Made by a program: the position numbers and the translations under genes. DNA of 64,000 nt from Podocnemis expansa. Taxonomy: Eukaryota > Chordata > Testudines > Podocnemididae. The stretch lies in contig ML682005.1 of NCBI GenBank assembly GCA_007922195.1, positions 24,979,632 to 25,043,631 on the forward strand, read 5' to 3'. The notes beneath the pieces were generated by a model. The model worked only from the letters and a program-made list of their open reading frames with translations. It was not told the origin of the DNA and did not search any database. Shown here piece after piece: positions 32,100 through 44,838 of the stretch (position 1 is its first letter; the number at the start of each line of letters is the position of its first letter).

Positions 32100-34060
32100 A
32101 GATTCTTCCTTTTGCCTCCAGCTTTTCTCAGCATCTCACAGAGGCACCAGCAGCTGCCATGCCTCAGAAGGGGAAGCCAGACTGAAAGGAAAATCTTCCC
32201 AAAAGGCAAATTTAGCCAAAGGAGATGGCTGAGAATCAAACAGACAATGACTCCAGTTAGAAACACAAGAGGGGCTGGGTAATATCTTCTATTATACCAA
32301 TACTATTTTACCCACTTACCCCCCTTGTCTCTCTAACGTCCAAGGATTGCCACGACTACAGCTGAACTTCATTGACTCAAGTTGTTTGTCAGAAATTGAA
32401 ACAAAAGAGTGAAATTTCTCCTCAACCTCTGCAATTAGGTCTGCCTGAGCCATCAGCTGCAATAAGGCAGATAAAGTTAGATGGAACTTCAGAAGATGGG
32501 GACTTCCCTTCTCCCTCTGACTTGTCTAGTTCTACCCCAAATTGCAGGCATCCTTAAGCATCCATGATAACAGACATGAGGAGCTTAACATGATCTGTGT
32601 CCAATAGTGTCATGGAAGGTGTAATTGGAAAATTTGTATAGTGCAGGACAGTGAATCCACATAGCTTGATTACAGTGTGTTCAAACAAGACAAGCCTGGG
32701 AGTTAATAAACAGACCCCTTTCCCAGAGAAAGAAAACTCCAGTGCCCCCATCCAGATGCAATCACAGTCAGTTGGTTATTCATTTGTATATCAGAGACTA
32801 CAGGAACAGATCTATTTGCATTGTAGCAATCACCAAGACAGAAGGAACCAGCATGGAGTTTATCCTCCAGACTTCATGGACCCTTTTCTCAGCATGAACT
32901 AAAACTTTATTTCAGGGAATCCTTCAGCAGAACACTTTTCAAATGTTCACCAGACTATGAAAGAGTGAGGCAAAGAATCGCTGGTTTAATTCTTCACCTT
33001 ACAAGACAAAGGAATCAGTTAATTGATCTCCAAAATGGATCCTGCCCACTAAAAGCTGGAAAGGTGCCTGTGTGAGAGAGAAACCATTTTTAAAAAGACC
33101 ATTTTACTAGATTAAATTTTAGTTTTTTAAATGCACTTTCACTTTTATTTGCTTGTGTCCATTTCTACCTGCATCTCTTTTACGTGGAATCTCTTAATCT
33201 ATGTCTTTTTCTGATTAAATTAGTTTTATTTTTACCATTGACCAACTCAGTGCTGTATTTGAAAAAGGGATATGCACACACCCCCCCAAATTAATATTAG
33301 TAAATCAGTATATTAATTTATTGATATATTTATTAAATATACTGACTCTTTTAAAGAGCAGCAAACGTCTTCTGTGAGTGTACAGTGATGGAGCTGCGCG
33401 TCACAAAGAAACATCTCTGAGGAACTTAAGAGCTATAATTCACAGATTGTTATCTGCTAGGTAAATTGCACTGGAAGACTAGACACACAAGGTCAATCTC
33501 CAGCAAAGCTAACTCTTGCTGAGGAAAAGAGGTGCTACCCTAGCTCATAGCTCTGGGTGTCCTCAGAGGCATGTTGCAGTCCCCCACCCACACTCAGCTA
33601 CTCCCTGGCAACTACTTCGTATTCCCACTGATCCCGTGGAGAGTGTACTGAGGATCTGCCAGAGGATGGACAAGGCAGAATTGGGAGTGGAATACTCACA
33701 TCATCTCCTCACAACCTCATAAAGGTTTCCTGAGAAATGATGAATCTGTTTCATGGTGGGAATTTAATGTAAGATGACTCCCAGGGGAGCCAAGGCCAGA
33801 AGAGTCACTAGCAACAGAGCAAAGCTGACAGGGAGCAGGGCCTCAGAGGCTGTAAAGACAAATAGCTTCCACGGGAATGGCCCTAAGCTTTCCACTGATG
33901 CCACATAATACAGCCAGAACATTCTTCTAGGTGGGGGAGTCCAGTCCTGCGAGTGGAAAGGAGGCCCTAACCTGCTGACAGAAAGACAGGGGGAAAATCT
34001 CAGCAAGGAGAATTCCTGCCCTTTAGCCCTCTCCAGGGCACAGACATATTCTACGCACAG
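32100..34060. other. Unannotated, partly LTR-like
   Basis: The stretch 33,060-33,262 ('tgcttgtgtccatttctacc' and 'gaatctcttaatctatg' followed by A/T-rich sequence) resembles the R-U5 part of a retroelement LTR, but borders and TSD are not seen. The rest is unrecognised. Confidence 0.3.
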
Positions 34061-34065
34061 ATGAA

Positions 34066-34175
34066 CATAACAAACAAAGACTATGAAGTAGGATTTTCAT
34101 GAACGCTCATATCATAAATAATTTGCTAGTCTTTAAAAGTGCCACATGACTTTGTGTTTGTTTTGCCTATTGTGG
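34066..34175. mobile_element. Fold-back element fragment, 'aaggagtc' family
   Basis: 'aggattttcatgaacgctca' followed by 'tagtctttaaaagtgccaca' and 'gactttgtgtttgttttgc' is the right arm of the family. The left arm is truncated. Confidence 0.65.
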
Positions 34176-34179
34176 TGAG

Positions 34180-35390
34180 TGTTAACTAGATTACTGCTGT
34201 TGCAACCCAAAAAAAAACCACACGTAGCTTTTGGCTTTAGTGCCTCATAGTTGGGGAGGAAGGGAGTAGGAGAGTAAATAAAGATCTTGGAAACCAGAAG
34301 ACATAAGGAAAGTTCTATCTGAAGCACAGTATATGTGCTTATCTTTTCTTCCTTACAAACCAGATTTAAGAACTCACTATATGATCATGAATACATTTTC
34401 CTTGTAGGTCTACAGTTTAAATGCCATCAGCCTCAGTAAGCTAATACTCACAAGTTATGTAAGTTGAATTCACTTTAAAAATGTAGGGCCTGATTTTCCT
34501 CTCTTCCCACATGATAAGAATAACTCCCATCAGTTTGATTTGAAGTTATTTGAATTTATAGAAAAGGTGATAAAACAGATGAATCAAGTCCCTAATGTCT
34601 ATATTGCCTGAAATTACTTAATCCTGCAGTGCTAGAGTTATTTCCCCTAACACTTCTAACCTGAAAAAACATGGCTATTTCCCAGAGCAAGAGCTCTTGC
34701 ATATCTAATGTAATGTAAAAACTCAGAATCCTCCTCATCTCAAAGAAAATTAACTCATATTGTGAACAGCCATGCCTATTTAAAACAAACCATCTCTGTG
34801 ATTGACTACAATGAGAAGAAAAAACACCCATCATAATGTTCCCTAAACATATTTTTGCATTCTCAAATGTTTTAACTGTAGTCACAAGTGAACCCAATAT
34901 CTTACCAATATTAAAAATGTGCCAAGAAAGAGAACTGAGAAGGAAGTTCATTACACGATGTATTTTATCCCTGTCACTACTGAAGTAGTAGTTATAATTA
35001 CCTCATATGTACCCATTAAAAATGGAATCCATGTGATCATGTTCTGTTATTTTGTGTTGCATTAAAATCCTCCTTATGTCATAGTCCATAAAGCAGTTAT
35101 TTTGCATTTGTCACATCCAAAGGACTGACTTCCAGGTAAAGTGCATGATACAGCCTCAGATCCATATCAAGGCCTTTGACCTTGATAGGATCATCTAACT
35201 CAATGAATGTCATTCCCATTCACATGTAAGGAACTGATCCTACCAAAACCAGTGGATTTAGCATTTACTGTTATACACAATATTTGTGAAACAAATGAGA
35301 TTACTTACAGTAATACTTACTGTGCCTGGTAGTATGTGCTTACAGTGATTCTCAATCTATTTATTATTGTGGGCCATGTACCCAGATCTC
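34180..35390. other. AT-rich DNA without recognised gene
   Basis: The 119-codon minus-strand frame at 34,592-34,951 has no domain and is regarded as chance. Confidence 0.35.
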
Positions 35391-35391
35391 T

Positions 35392-36062
35392 GTGTGTTAT
35401 GCAGGCTGCATCAACACAATTCATATGCTACCCCAGCAATGTGCTCTTGTTGCCAAAAAGGCCAATGGAATATTGGGCTGCATCAGTAGGAGTGTTGCCA
35501 GGAGATTGAGGGATGTGATTATTCCCCTGTATTCAGCACTGGTGAGGCCACATCTGGAATACTGTGTCCAGTTTTGGGCTCCCCATTACAGAAAGGATGT
35601 TGACAAATTAGAAGGAGTCCAGTGGAGGGCAACAAAAATGATTAGGGGGTTGGGGCACATGACTTACAAGGAGAGACTGAAGGAACTAGGCTTATTTAGT
35701 CTGCAGAAGAGAAGACTGTGGGGGGGATTTGATAGCAGCCTTCAATTACTTGAAGGGGTGCTCGAAAAGGAGGGAGCTAAGCTATTCTTAGTAGGAACAG
35801 AGGACAGAAAAAGGAGCAATGGTTTCAAGTTGCAGCTACGGCAGTTGAAGTTGGATATTAGGAAAACCTCTCTCTCTAGAAAGGTAGTGAAGCATTGGAA
35901 TGGGTTACCTAGGGGGGTGATGGAATCCCCATCTTTGGAAACATTTAAGGCCCAGTTAGACAAAACCCTTGCTGGGATGATTTAGTGGGAATGATCCTGC
36001 TTTTTAGCAGGGGGTTGGACTAGACGATCTCATGAGGTTCCTTCCAACCCTATGATTCTACC
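35392..36062 (+). mobile_element. CR1 LINE 3' end, youngest copy in the window
   Basis: A 197-codon frame (35,392-35,985) remains open and encodes the C-terminal end of CR1 ORF2: 'ANGILGCISRSVARRLRDV' early, 'VRPHLEYCVQFWAPHYRKDV' in the middle, and 'ERLKELGLFSLQKRR' and 'KTSLSRKVVKHWNGLPRGVM' later. The 3' end reads 'gttccttccaaccctatgatt' and stops at 'attcta' near 36,060, the usual CR1 terminus. It is 5' truncated, so the catalytic part of the reverse transcriptase is absent. The intact frame points to a later insertion than the other CR1 copies here. Confidence 0.92.
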
Positions 36063-37670
36063 TATATGTCCCTAAGAATGTCACATGAACTGCAACTATG
36101 TGCTCACTGGATCTCAAGTGGGCCACAGTTTGTGGCCTGAAAACTACTGCTTTACAATATTAGACCCTGAACTATAAATAGTTTAAAAGCATCATCCTGA
36201 AAGGACTCTTATCTGAAATGCACTGACTCTAACTATTCTTTTGAACAGACCATTTTTATTTGGAACTATCAAAAGTTCCTTCAAACATTTTTAATTTATA
36301 ATGTAGTATATTGGCTGTAAATTGCAGTTACAGTCTCCTTTTTACAGTTTAATGAAATACTTATGGCAAGGTTAAAACTGCCCAACAGCACTCACATATT
36401 TGTCAAGCCATTACAGATTTTAGTACCATGCAGTCTTTAGGAACTGATTTTAATTGCCTCGTGTAAATCATACACAGTGTGCTACTGTAGAAAACTTACT
36501 TTGCTATTACACAGAGTTGTTTGTAGCCATAGGCACTTCTGAGGGATAACAGAATTATATACAAAGAAAGCCCCCATTGAATATTTACATTTGAGAAAGG
36601 GAGATTAAGTTTCTTAAGGGAAAAATAAGTACATGTTCAGTCACAAAGACAGAATACAAACAAACTGATTCACTCTTAAGCCTGTAAGTAGTATAAAGAA
36701 TGCTATGTAGGTGAGCAAACACAATAAACCTGCAACTAGAAGAAAGCAGAAAGAAAAGAATGAAGATGAGAGATCAACGAAAAAAGAAAAGATTGAAAGA
36801 AAGAAGACAGAAAACGGAAAAGTAGGCAGGTAGATTTATTACAGCTGTATTTGAATAGCTGCTGTCTTTGGAAGACAAGACTAATGGTCTAAAAGAGGAT
36901 AGCCTGAAGAGTCTCCCAGATGAAAAAATAATTCATCTGGTGACTGTTCCTCAAGAACAATATCCTAGAGGATATCTCCTCCTCCCATTCACTTACTGAG
37001 AAAGCATTTGGGTCTTTAAAATACCATATGAAAGTTCTGAAGATTTACATCTGGCATTGCTGCCACTGAACAATGGCACATTGACTAAAGAAATATATTC
37101 AAGATGTTCATTACATTAATTTTGGTTTAATCCTGACACCTTATGTTTAGCATTAGTTAAGCATTACTTTAAAATAAAGTGCATGGGCCAAAGCCTGTAA
37201 AGAATGCAACTTCTGAAGTACATAAGTCCCAGAAAAATCTGCAAACTGGCCAAGCACCTAGCTGACCAACCTGGAAAAGGTTGGTTTGTTGCATAAATAG
37301 TTGAGGCGGGCATAAAGGGCTCTATGCCCAAAACCGCTGAATGTGTTGACCTGCTTGCAAAGGAGAATCCCCCAAGATACCCTCAACATATCTCAGCCCT
37401 CTCCCCAGCCACACTCTGTTGGGCAGCAGGGAGTGCTCCAATCATTGGACTGAAGTAGGCTTTCTTACATTTTTAAATGTATAAACTATTCAATGTAGCT
37501 AAACTCTATATGAACTTCAGTAAATAAAGCTTTCAGTATGGATTTCCTTCTCTCCAATAACCATTGTCCATTACCTGCTCATGTGTCCAGAAATAATGAG
37601 TCAGTCTCTGGATTTACTAACTATGTAGGAGAAAACCCCCATGTTGGCATGCCCCTAAGACCTGTTGGGG
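36063..37670. other. AT-rich DNA without recognised gene
   Basis: Includes a purine-rich stretch (36,740-36,825). No gene or repeat terminus is recognised. Confidence 0.35.
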
Positions 37671-38086
37671 CAGGGCTGCCCTCCTGGGTATTTTATATGT
37701 CAGCTCAACGTAAACAATATTTGGGACCAGCCACTTCTGTCCTTAGGGAGAGGTAGCTGGACCAACAGCCCTGGCCCCCATGTTTTGGTGGGCCCCACAG
37801 AGCCAACTGGCATGTGGTACAGCTTCCAGTGCAGCTCTTCAGGGCGACAAGCCTCAGAAGGTCACACTGGAGGCTGTACAGCACATCAGCTGGCCCCACC
37901 CATAGAGTGGAGAGACCACTCACCAGCCCACCACTGGCGAAGACTAACCCACTTAGAGGTGGGACAGGAGCATGGAACCTGTCCTCTGGCCCACAGTGGC
38001 CCTGCCCGTACAGCTCCAGGGAGTGGGACAGGGGCCCACATAGTCCTATTGGCCCTGGGCCCCATCCACCCCTAGGAATGGCCCTG
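37671..38086. mobile_element. GC-rich hAT-like non-autonomous element
   Basis: The left end 'cagggctgccctcctgggta' and the right end, inverted, 'cagggccattcctaggggtg' are similar termini. The interior is GC-rich. The flanking octamers do not match, so the TSD is eroded or the left border is off by some bases. Confidence 0.5.
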
Positions 38087-39740
38087 GCACTGGCTTCAAA
38101 CTAAACAAAGCAAAATCTGTAAAAAAAAAAACCTGAAGTGTAATTTAACTAGACTTCAGCTGACACTCAAAACTTATGCCTTCTTTACAAAAATCTGACA
38201 TCTTTATAAAATCTTCCAAAATGTTAAATCTGAAAATGAACAGTTAAAAGATCTAGTCAAGGCTGAATCACCATATAACTGGCACATTTCATACCACTCA
38301 TCACAGTCACTCCAATTCCCTGTTTCCCCTCCAACACTATTATCATCCTATGAATAAAAACATAAGGAACCTAGGACTGAAGACACAAAGGTGACACAAA
38401 CCTTTCTTTGTTCCTTTTCTCATGATCATCTAGAACCCCATCGTCCTCAGAAAAAGAAAGTCCAACTTGAATAAATAATGAGAGTTTGGAAAAAGATAAT
38501 GACTCTTTCATTTGAATATTGGACCCAATACTATAACATTTACAGGAATATTCTAAATCAAGTCAATAGTATACAATTCCCATGAATCAGAACTATCTGT
38601 ATGAATAATTAGCAAAGCACTCAGAAACCACAGCGATGGGTGCAGTATAGGAACTTAAATCAATAGTCAGGGTGACAGAAATGGACGCACTATCTCTGAT
38701 TTAATTACAACTACAGGACATTAAAGCTATGGTGAAGTGTTCAAAACCTCTAAATGCAAACAGGAAAAACAGCATTCTGTTCTTCATCCAATATAATTTA
38801 TAAACAAAGTTGGAAAATAATTTTAATAATTAATTGACCAAATTTTCCACCCTTTTAAATCAGTAATTATTATCCTCAAGCCTTTAATTTTCATTATCCA
38901 GCTGGAATATCTATAGTACATTCATCTAGTTTTGAAAGGCTGGGTCATCATTTTAGCAACCACACTGAAAAGGAAGAATTAACCACAAAGTGCAAACTTG
39001 CTTTTAAAGTTCACAATGTAGTTATAGAGGTCATTGTGATACTCAGTGTAAATTGAATCAAGTAAAAGTCAATACATAAAAATATGTTGTCTTAGTTGAA
39101 TAAGGAAGTTTTGTGCTGTGCCAATTTTTTTTTTACCTTGGAACTCTGCAAAGTCAGCAAAGTAAAAAAGAATTTAGAATTTACAGAGACCTTAATTCAA
39201 CATAGCCAAATATACCTGGAATGTGAAATCCTCATAGCTCTGTTATCTAAGGAATATTTTGTTTATTTGGCAGAAATTATATGGAGCTACATCATAAAAA
39301 TTATCTTCAGCAACCAGTTTACTTCTACATTAAAATAAACCCGTTCACTACTCCTGTGCTCCAGGATGTATCATTAAAATGTTGAGAGTTCTTTTCTGAT
39401 GCCAGAGCAATATGCAATATTGATATTGCTTTACAGTCAATTTCTGTCTAGACAAAGGCAAGAAGAAGGAAAAGCATACTGGGCTCTATGAAAGAAACAG
39501 AAACAAAATCTGAAAGGACTGTGTTTTAATCTGGCATATTTCGAATTATTCTTTTCCTATTAGTTGTGGCCTAAAATACAACCTCCCCCTCCCCCAACTG
39601 TAATGCACTGTGGACAGGGAACAGTGTATGTGATTATTTTATTCAAAAACAATTAAACAAAACAAACAAACCAAAATCCCCTCCACATTTCTAAACTGCA
39701 TCACCTAGTGTAGCTGTAGCTACAACAGATCCCGGATACT
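38087..39740. other. AT-rich DNA without recognised gene
   Basis: No feature recognised. Confidence 0.35.
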
Positions 39741-39743
39741 ACA

Positions 39744-39893
39744 GAGACAAGGTGGGGTGGGTGAAGTGATACCTTTTACTGGATCGACTTCTGCTGGTAA
39801 CACAAACTGAAGAACTTTATGTGACTCAAAAGCTTGTCTACCTCACCAACAGAAGTTGGACCAATAAAAGATATTACCTCACCTGCCTGGTCT
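39744..39893. mobile_element. Fold-back MITE, 'agacaaggtgggtgag' family
   Basis: 'agacaaggtggggtgggtga' with 'gtgataccttttactgga' at the left is mirrored by 'ccaataaaagatattacctc' and 'acctgcctggtct' at the right. The inner arms 'cttctgctggt' and 'accaacagaag' also pair. Total length is about 150 bp. Confidence 0.8.
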
Positions 39894-41168
39894 AACCTAA
39901 TTCAAGTTTCATTTGTATTAGATCCAAGTTTACTATCTTCCCTAACTACAAATGTTCACATAGCCTGACATTAATTTCAATAAATGCAAGAGAACAGAGC
40001 ATGAGCCTACAGGCAAAATTTTCAAAAATGCCTAAATAATTCAGGATACTAAGTCTGTTAAGCACTTTTAAAATTTTTGTCCTAACTTTTTAGTTTCCAA
40101 GGATTTGACAGGAGACAGTATTTGATTCATCAAAGGAAAGACCAGATCCTGCTTGTTCTGAGGCAATGTTGCCTGAATCATCATTGGGGCTGTATAATTC
40201 CCTTCCAGGCTTGAAAATCTAAACCAAATATGTATTTAATATGCATAATTTCCCAGTACATGATCATCTCTGGGTCTGGGGAGTGATTAGATGGGAGATG
40301 GAAAAGGCAGAGAACACAGTCTTTTACTCGTGCCCCCCCCTTAACCAGTGATTGAAAAATATGATTGAAAAAAAAATTATATTGCTAAGATTTTCAGAAG
40401 TGACTATGATTTTGGGTCCCTTATTTTTTGAATAGCAGATCTGAGACATATTACAGCAGTTTGATATTTTGGAAAGTAAGGTCTTGTTACTTTCTAAACA
40501 TCAGGCCTCTATGTTGTCCCATGCTGGACACCCAAAAAGGAGAAATCTAGTATCATTTTGAAAATCTTAGCCAAAGTCTCTATTTAAACAGTATGAGGAG
40601 AGCTTATTATCCTGAAAAAGAACTTGATGTGTTATCAAACATAAAAAAGAAAACAATAAATTGAGAAACAGAAAGTTGACCCAGTAGCCTAGTTCTAAAT
40701 CTCCCACTTCACTGGTCTATCCTTTTCACACACATTCACATAATTCATTTGCCAGTCAACTGAAATATCTTATTCTTAACAGATGGTATATGTTTCAGAG
40801 AAAGCAAATTGCTTTTCTTTAATAACTCAAAGTTCTCCTTAGTTATATCAGTACATTAGGATCCTACAGATGCAAAAGAAAGAAATCCGGCCCATTTAAT
40901 GGGGAAGTTCGCACTACTAAAGTATGTTACAGCTAGGTGAGATGTCTTCTTTGAACTGTTTTCTGCTGAAAAAATGCAAATTGTGATCAAGAAACATTTT
41001 GAAAATTTGCATCAATTTTAGAAAATTGTTTTGCATGACACAAACAAATAAATTGGCAGGGTCAAAATTGTTTGTCTCAACATTATCAAAACGAACTATT
41101 TTGACTTTTCATGCTAGATTAAAAAAGCTGAGGAGCAAGAGAAGAAAATAGTGCTTCCTTATCCTCAA
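39894..41168. other. AT-rich DNA without recognised gene
   Basis: Nothing recognised. Confidence 0.35.
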
Positions 41169-41169
41169 C

Positions 41170-41385
41170 ATGCTAGTGATTCAGCCACTCATCTAAGAAA
41201 TCAAGATTCAAATCTCTGCTCTGAAGCAAAACTCTAACCACTAGGTTTTCTGGGGTGGGTTTTGCTCAATCTCCCATGCTGAACCTCTTCTAATTCATCC
41301 AAACAAACATTCATTGAAGCAAGGACAGGAAACTGGCAATTCCATCTCCTTCCCTAAAGCGAGTGCCTAATCACTAAGATATTGG
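41170..41385. mobile_element. tRNA-like fold-back repeat, second copy
   Basis: 'gattcagccactcatctaag' and 'agattcaaatctctgctct' are followed, inverted, by 'ctctaaccactaggttttct' and 'gcgagtgcctaatcactaag'. This is the same pol III-like pattern as 15,598-16,110. Confidence 0.4.
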
Positions 41386-41731
41386 ACATAAGAGGATATG
41401 ACAACCACAGTGTTCTTATATGATTCTGACCCTTTATTTCATTTTCTTTTATTTTAAAAAAAGGTTTTAAATGCCCACAAATAAAATGTTTAATTTACGT
41501 CAAAGCATTGTGTGTGACCTGAAACAAGATTTTTCTGACTTTCCTGAGCTGCTGTTAAATCTGGAAAACTTTGGTTTCAGTTCAACTCAAATGGAGTTTT
41601 TACCCAGATTTTTCATAACTGATGGCACACTGAAAATCAGTTATTCACACAGCTTTAGTGACGTATCTTTGTGTTCTAACTTTAGCCTCTTACGCTGCCA
41701 TTCATGCAAACTACATTCACTTGAGAGAAAC

Positions 41732-42516
41732 TGTCACAAGCCCAGGCCCTGTGAATGCCTCGGTTTCCCCTTCTAGCTGTAAAAATGAGTCCTGACTCAG
41801 AGGTTACCTATAAAACCCCTTGTTCAGGGGGAAGAAACAGGGACTTTATTCATTCGCAACCAATCAGGTAATAGAGAAATAGTCCTTGAGTTTCCTCTGT
41901 CCAGAGTCTTACTCTTCTCTTGTTAGTAAGTCAACAGCAGTCCCTTTTTCCTTCCAGACTTAGCTATCCACCCCTACCTACTCTGAGGTTCAGACTCTTG
42001 TTCTGTTATTCCTCCCCAAAGACGTAACGTCTTAGTCCCTTTTCAGAGTGTGTGTTGGTATGTATATATCTGTGTCTCTTTGACAGCACTCTCCTCCCCT
42101 TCCTCATTCCTTTCCAGGAGCTCAGCTCAGACCTCTCAAGTCTACAGGCAGACAGCAACTCTCTTCCCAGAGCTTACTGACAGATACTCCCCAAAGCCTC
42201 TCTTCCATAGGGACTCTGCCACACTTCAGAGGATCTTACTGTCAACTCTTGGCTTTCATTCAGTCTCATCCCCAGCGGGGCACCAGCAACAACCTGAAAA
42301 TTTCTCCAACTTTCAACCATCACAGGGCTTCTCCAACCAGAGCTTGCCCTGGCAACTTCCTCTTTATACTGCTCTAAGTTAGCTGCTCCATTTCTAATTT
42401 ATGAAAGAGGCACCACCTGGAGCTCCTGATTACTCCCAGGCATTTCCCACAAGGTTGTCATTGGCCATTTATGCCTTGGACCTTCCTGAAGGGCCACCAG
42501 ACCCAAGACAGACACA
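41732..42516 (-). mobile_element. Candidate solo LTR, minus strand
   Basis: The plus-strand border begins 'tgtcacaagcccaggcc', so the minus-strand LTR would end in CA. A minus-strand AATAAA lies near 41,848-41,853 and a minus-strand TATA motif ('gtataaagagg') near 42,360-42,369. The flanks carry 'aaac' at 41,728-41,731 and 42,517-42,520, a possible 4-bp TSD. The upstream border is uncertain because its terminal dinucleotide pairing is weak. Confidence 0.45.
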
Positions 42517-42520
42517 AAAC

Positions 42521-44375
42521 ACAAATCAAACTGAAGTACAGGCTTAATGAAAACATTAGTACTAAGCTTGTCTGATTTGGTATGGGGGATTTTTAACATA
42601 AATAAAAAATTGCAGGTAGACAGGGAACCACATTATGTCCTAGCACTTTACAACTACTCTTGTCATAAATGGAGAGGGTTAAAAGCATTATTCTTGTGGT
42701 TTAAGAAAACAAATCTTAAAGTAGACTTTTATTGAAACATAATTATATACTAATGTAAAGAAAACCAGGCCACTATAATAATTCCACATTAAACTGTGGT
42801 TTGACAGCTTTATCTCCTGCTTTTATGCATCTGCAACAAAGTCAAATTTTGAAAGTATGTGGTGGCAACAAAGATATGCTTTCATTCGTTTACAATGTGT
42901 TCTATTTCTGGGCCTGAACATTATGAATTTGTTTCTATTCCCTCATAGGATAGTGGAAAGTCTCTCATTTGCTTCATAGGACCAGGACTGGGCCCCTAAT
43001 ATAAGTAAGACTTCCAAACAGGATGTAAAATCAAAACAGCCTGCTATTATGCTTTCAACAAGGAAATGCTTATATATCTTTAGGGTAAACCTGACTCACA
43101 GTACTGGCAAAGAGTGTGCAGCAATTTTTACCAATTTATAAATCCCAAAGCATAAGAGACTGATGGATTCTAAAATGATATCATATAATTTACTCCATAT
43201 TAGTACAAGTATTATCTTCCTTTTCACTACCGAAACTTTTGATTAGACTATTCCCAATAAAGGACTGCCAAGTTTTAGGCTTGATACTTCTTCAGTTTTA
43301 ATACCTCTTACTACACCAATAGGTGATATACCTGCCCAGTTCACCAAACCATACTAACTTCAAGTCTGTCTTACCATCAGCCCACACAAAGACTATACCA
43401 AATAGTCAGATACTGTAGACCAATGCAATGACCAAAATTATCTTATTTAGCTAATATTTGCCTATTGCCATGTCTTGGGGTGGATGGCAGGCATAATCAT
43501 AATTGAGACTTTGTAGACACAAACATGAAAGGCATTCCTTTATCATCTTTGGAACCATTGAAATGAGGAACAGTATTCGTATATTTATGAAAAAAACAGA
43601 ATTAAAAAGAAAAACCTCATGTTGTTACATTAGCAGTTATCCATTATGCCATACGACACAACATGGTCTTCTTTTTCTCTAGCACAGCTTTTGATCATAA
43701 TAAAGGAGATGATTAACATGTCATCTGCCATCAGATGATTCATAAACATAGGTGGGATCAGCAACCTTCTGTTGAAATGTATAGATAAAACCTAGAGCTT
43801 GAAAAGTAGTGCAGAATAATTTTTTTTCAAAATATATCAAGGAATAGTAATTATTGATAGGGGAAAGCATGATGGATGTGTTCAACTGTGATAAGCCAAA
43901 ACCTTAAATAGTTGTATCTTTTCAACAAACTCTAACTGGATGTCTTTCTGGAAAACATTTGGTATTAGGCTCTGGAAACAGCAAATTGTAGATGTATTTT
44001 TATGACATTTTTCTACTAGTCAGATACTTGATGTTATATTGTATTGAACAACTGAGACCCTGACTTTTTGGTGCAGGGTGGGGAATTTAGATGGGGAGAA
44101 GTACATAGGTAACATTGATTGTATAAAGAGATTGCTTTGTGAACAGATTTGTGGCTAGCTGTGTTATTTTTATGCACAAGGACAGAACTGTGTGCCAATG
44201 ACTACGTGCTTCTATCTAAGAAAGGGAGAAAAGGAAATTCTCAAAATATAAACTTTGAGATGAATTTAGGGGTGCATGTAAACATTATGGTTTTAATCAT
44301 GATTGCCTGCTGTTTTGTCTTAATGCATCATGATAGCACAAAAAATGTAATCACCTCATAAAAATTAAAAGAACC
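42521..44375. other. AT-rich DNA without recognised gene
   Basis: No feature recognised. Confidence 0.35.
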
Positions 44376-44838
44376 ACAAAATGGATTCAAGGTCTAGAGA
44401 AAATGCCTTACTGTGAAAGACTTAAAAACTCATTCTATTCAGAGTATCAGTGTATAAATACTCACATGTGGAGAAAATACTGGATTCTTAAAAGGCTCTT
44501 CAGTGTAGTAGACAAAGACAAAAGAGGTAATGACTGGAAGTTAACGCCAGACAAATTCAAGTTAGAAATATTGCACTTTTTTTTTTTAAACAATCTGAGT
44601 GATTAACCTTTTGAGGAAACTTTCACTGAAAGTTATGGATACTCCATCTCTTGAGATTTTCAAATCAAGAGGACATACCTTTCTGGAAGATACTGTATGC
44701 TTTGGCCAAGCACAAAAAATGATGGATTATTACAGGGTTAACTAGATAAAATTTGCTGAACTGTGTTATACAGGAAGTCAGACTAGATTAGCTAATGGTC
44801 CCTTTTGGCCCTAAAATCTATCTTTATCTACATAAACT
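44376..44838 (+). mobile_element. CR1 LINE 3' end, old copy
   Basis: It begins with 'ccacaaaatggattcaagg', runs through decayed ORF2 end sequence and closes with 'ggaagtcagactagattag' and 'taatggtcccttttggccct', followed by 'aaaatctatctttatcta', a typical CR1 3' terminus. Confidence 0.8.

Noticed and set aside
37665..38104. 136-codon frame at 37.7-38.1 kb
   Set aside because: It lies within a GC-rich hAT-like element and has no domain.
42050..42382. 110-codon frame at 42.0-42.4 kb
   Set aside because: It lies inside a candidate LTR on the opposite strand and has no domain.
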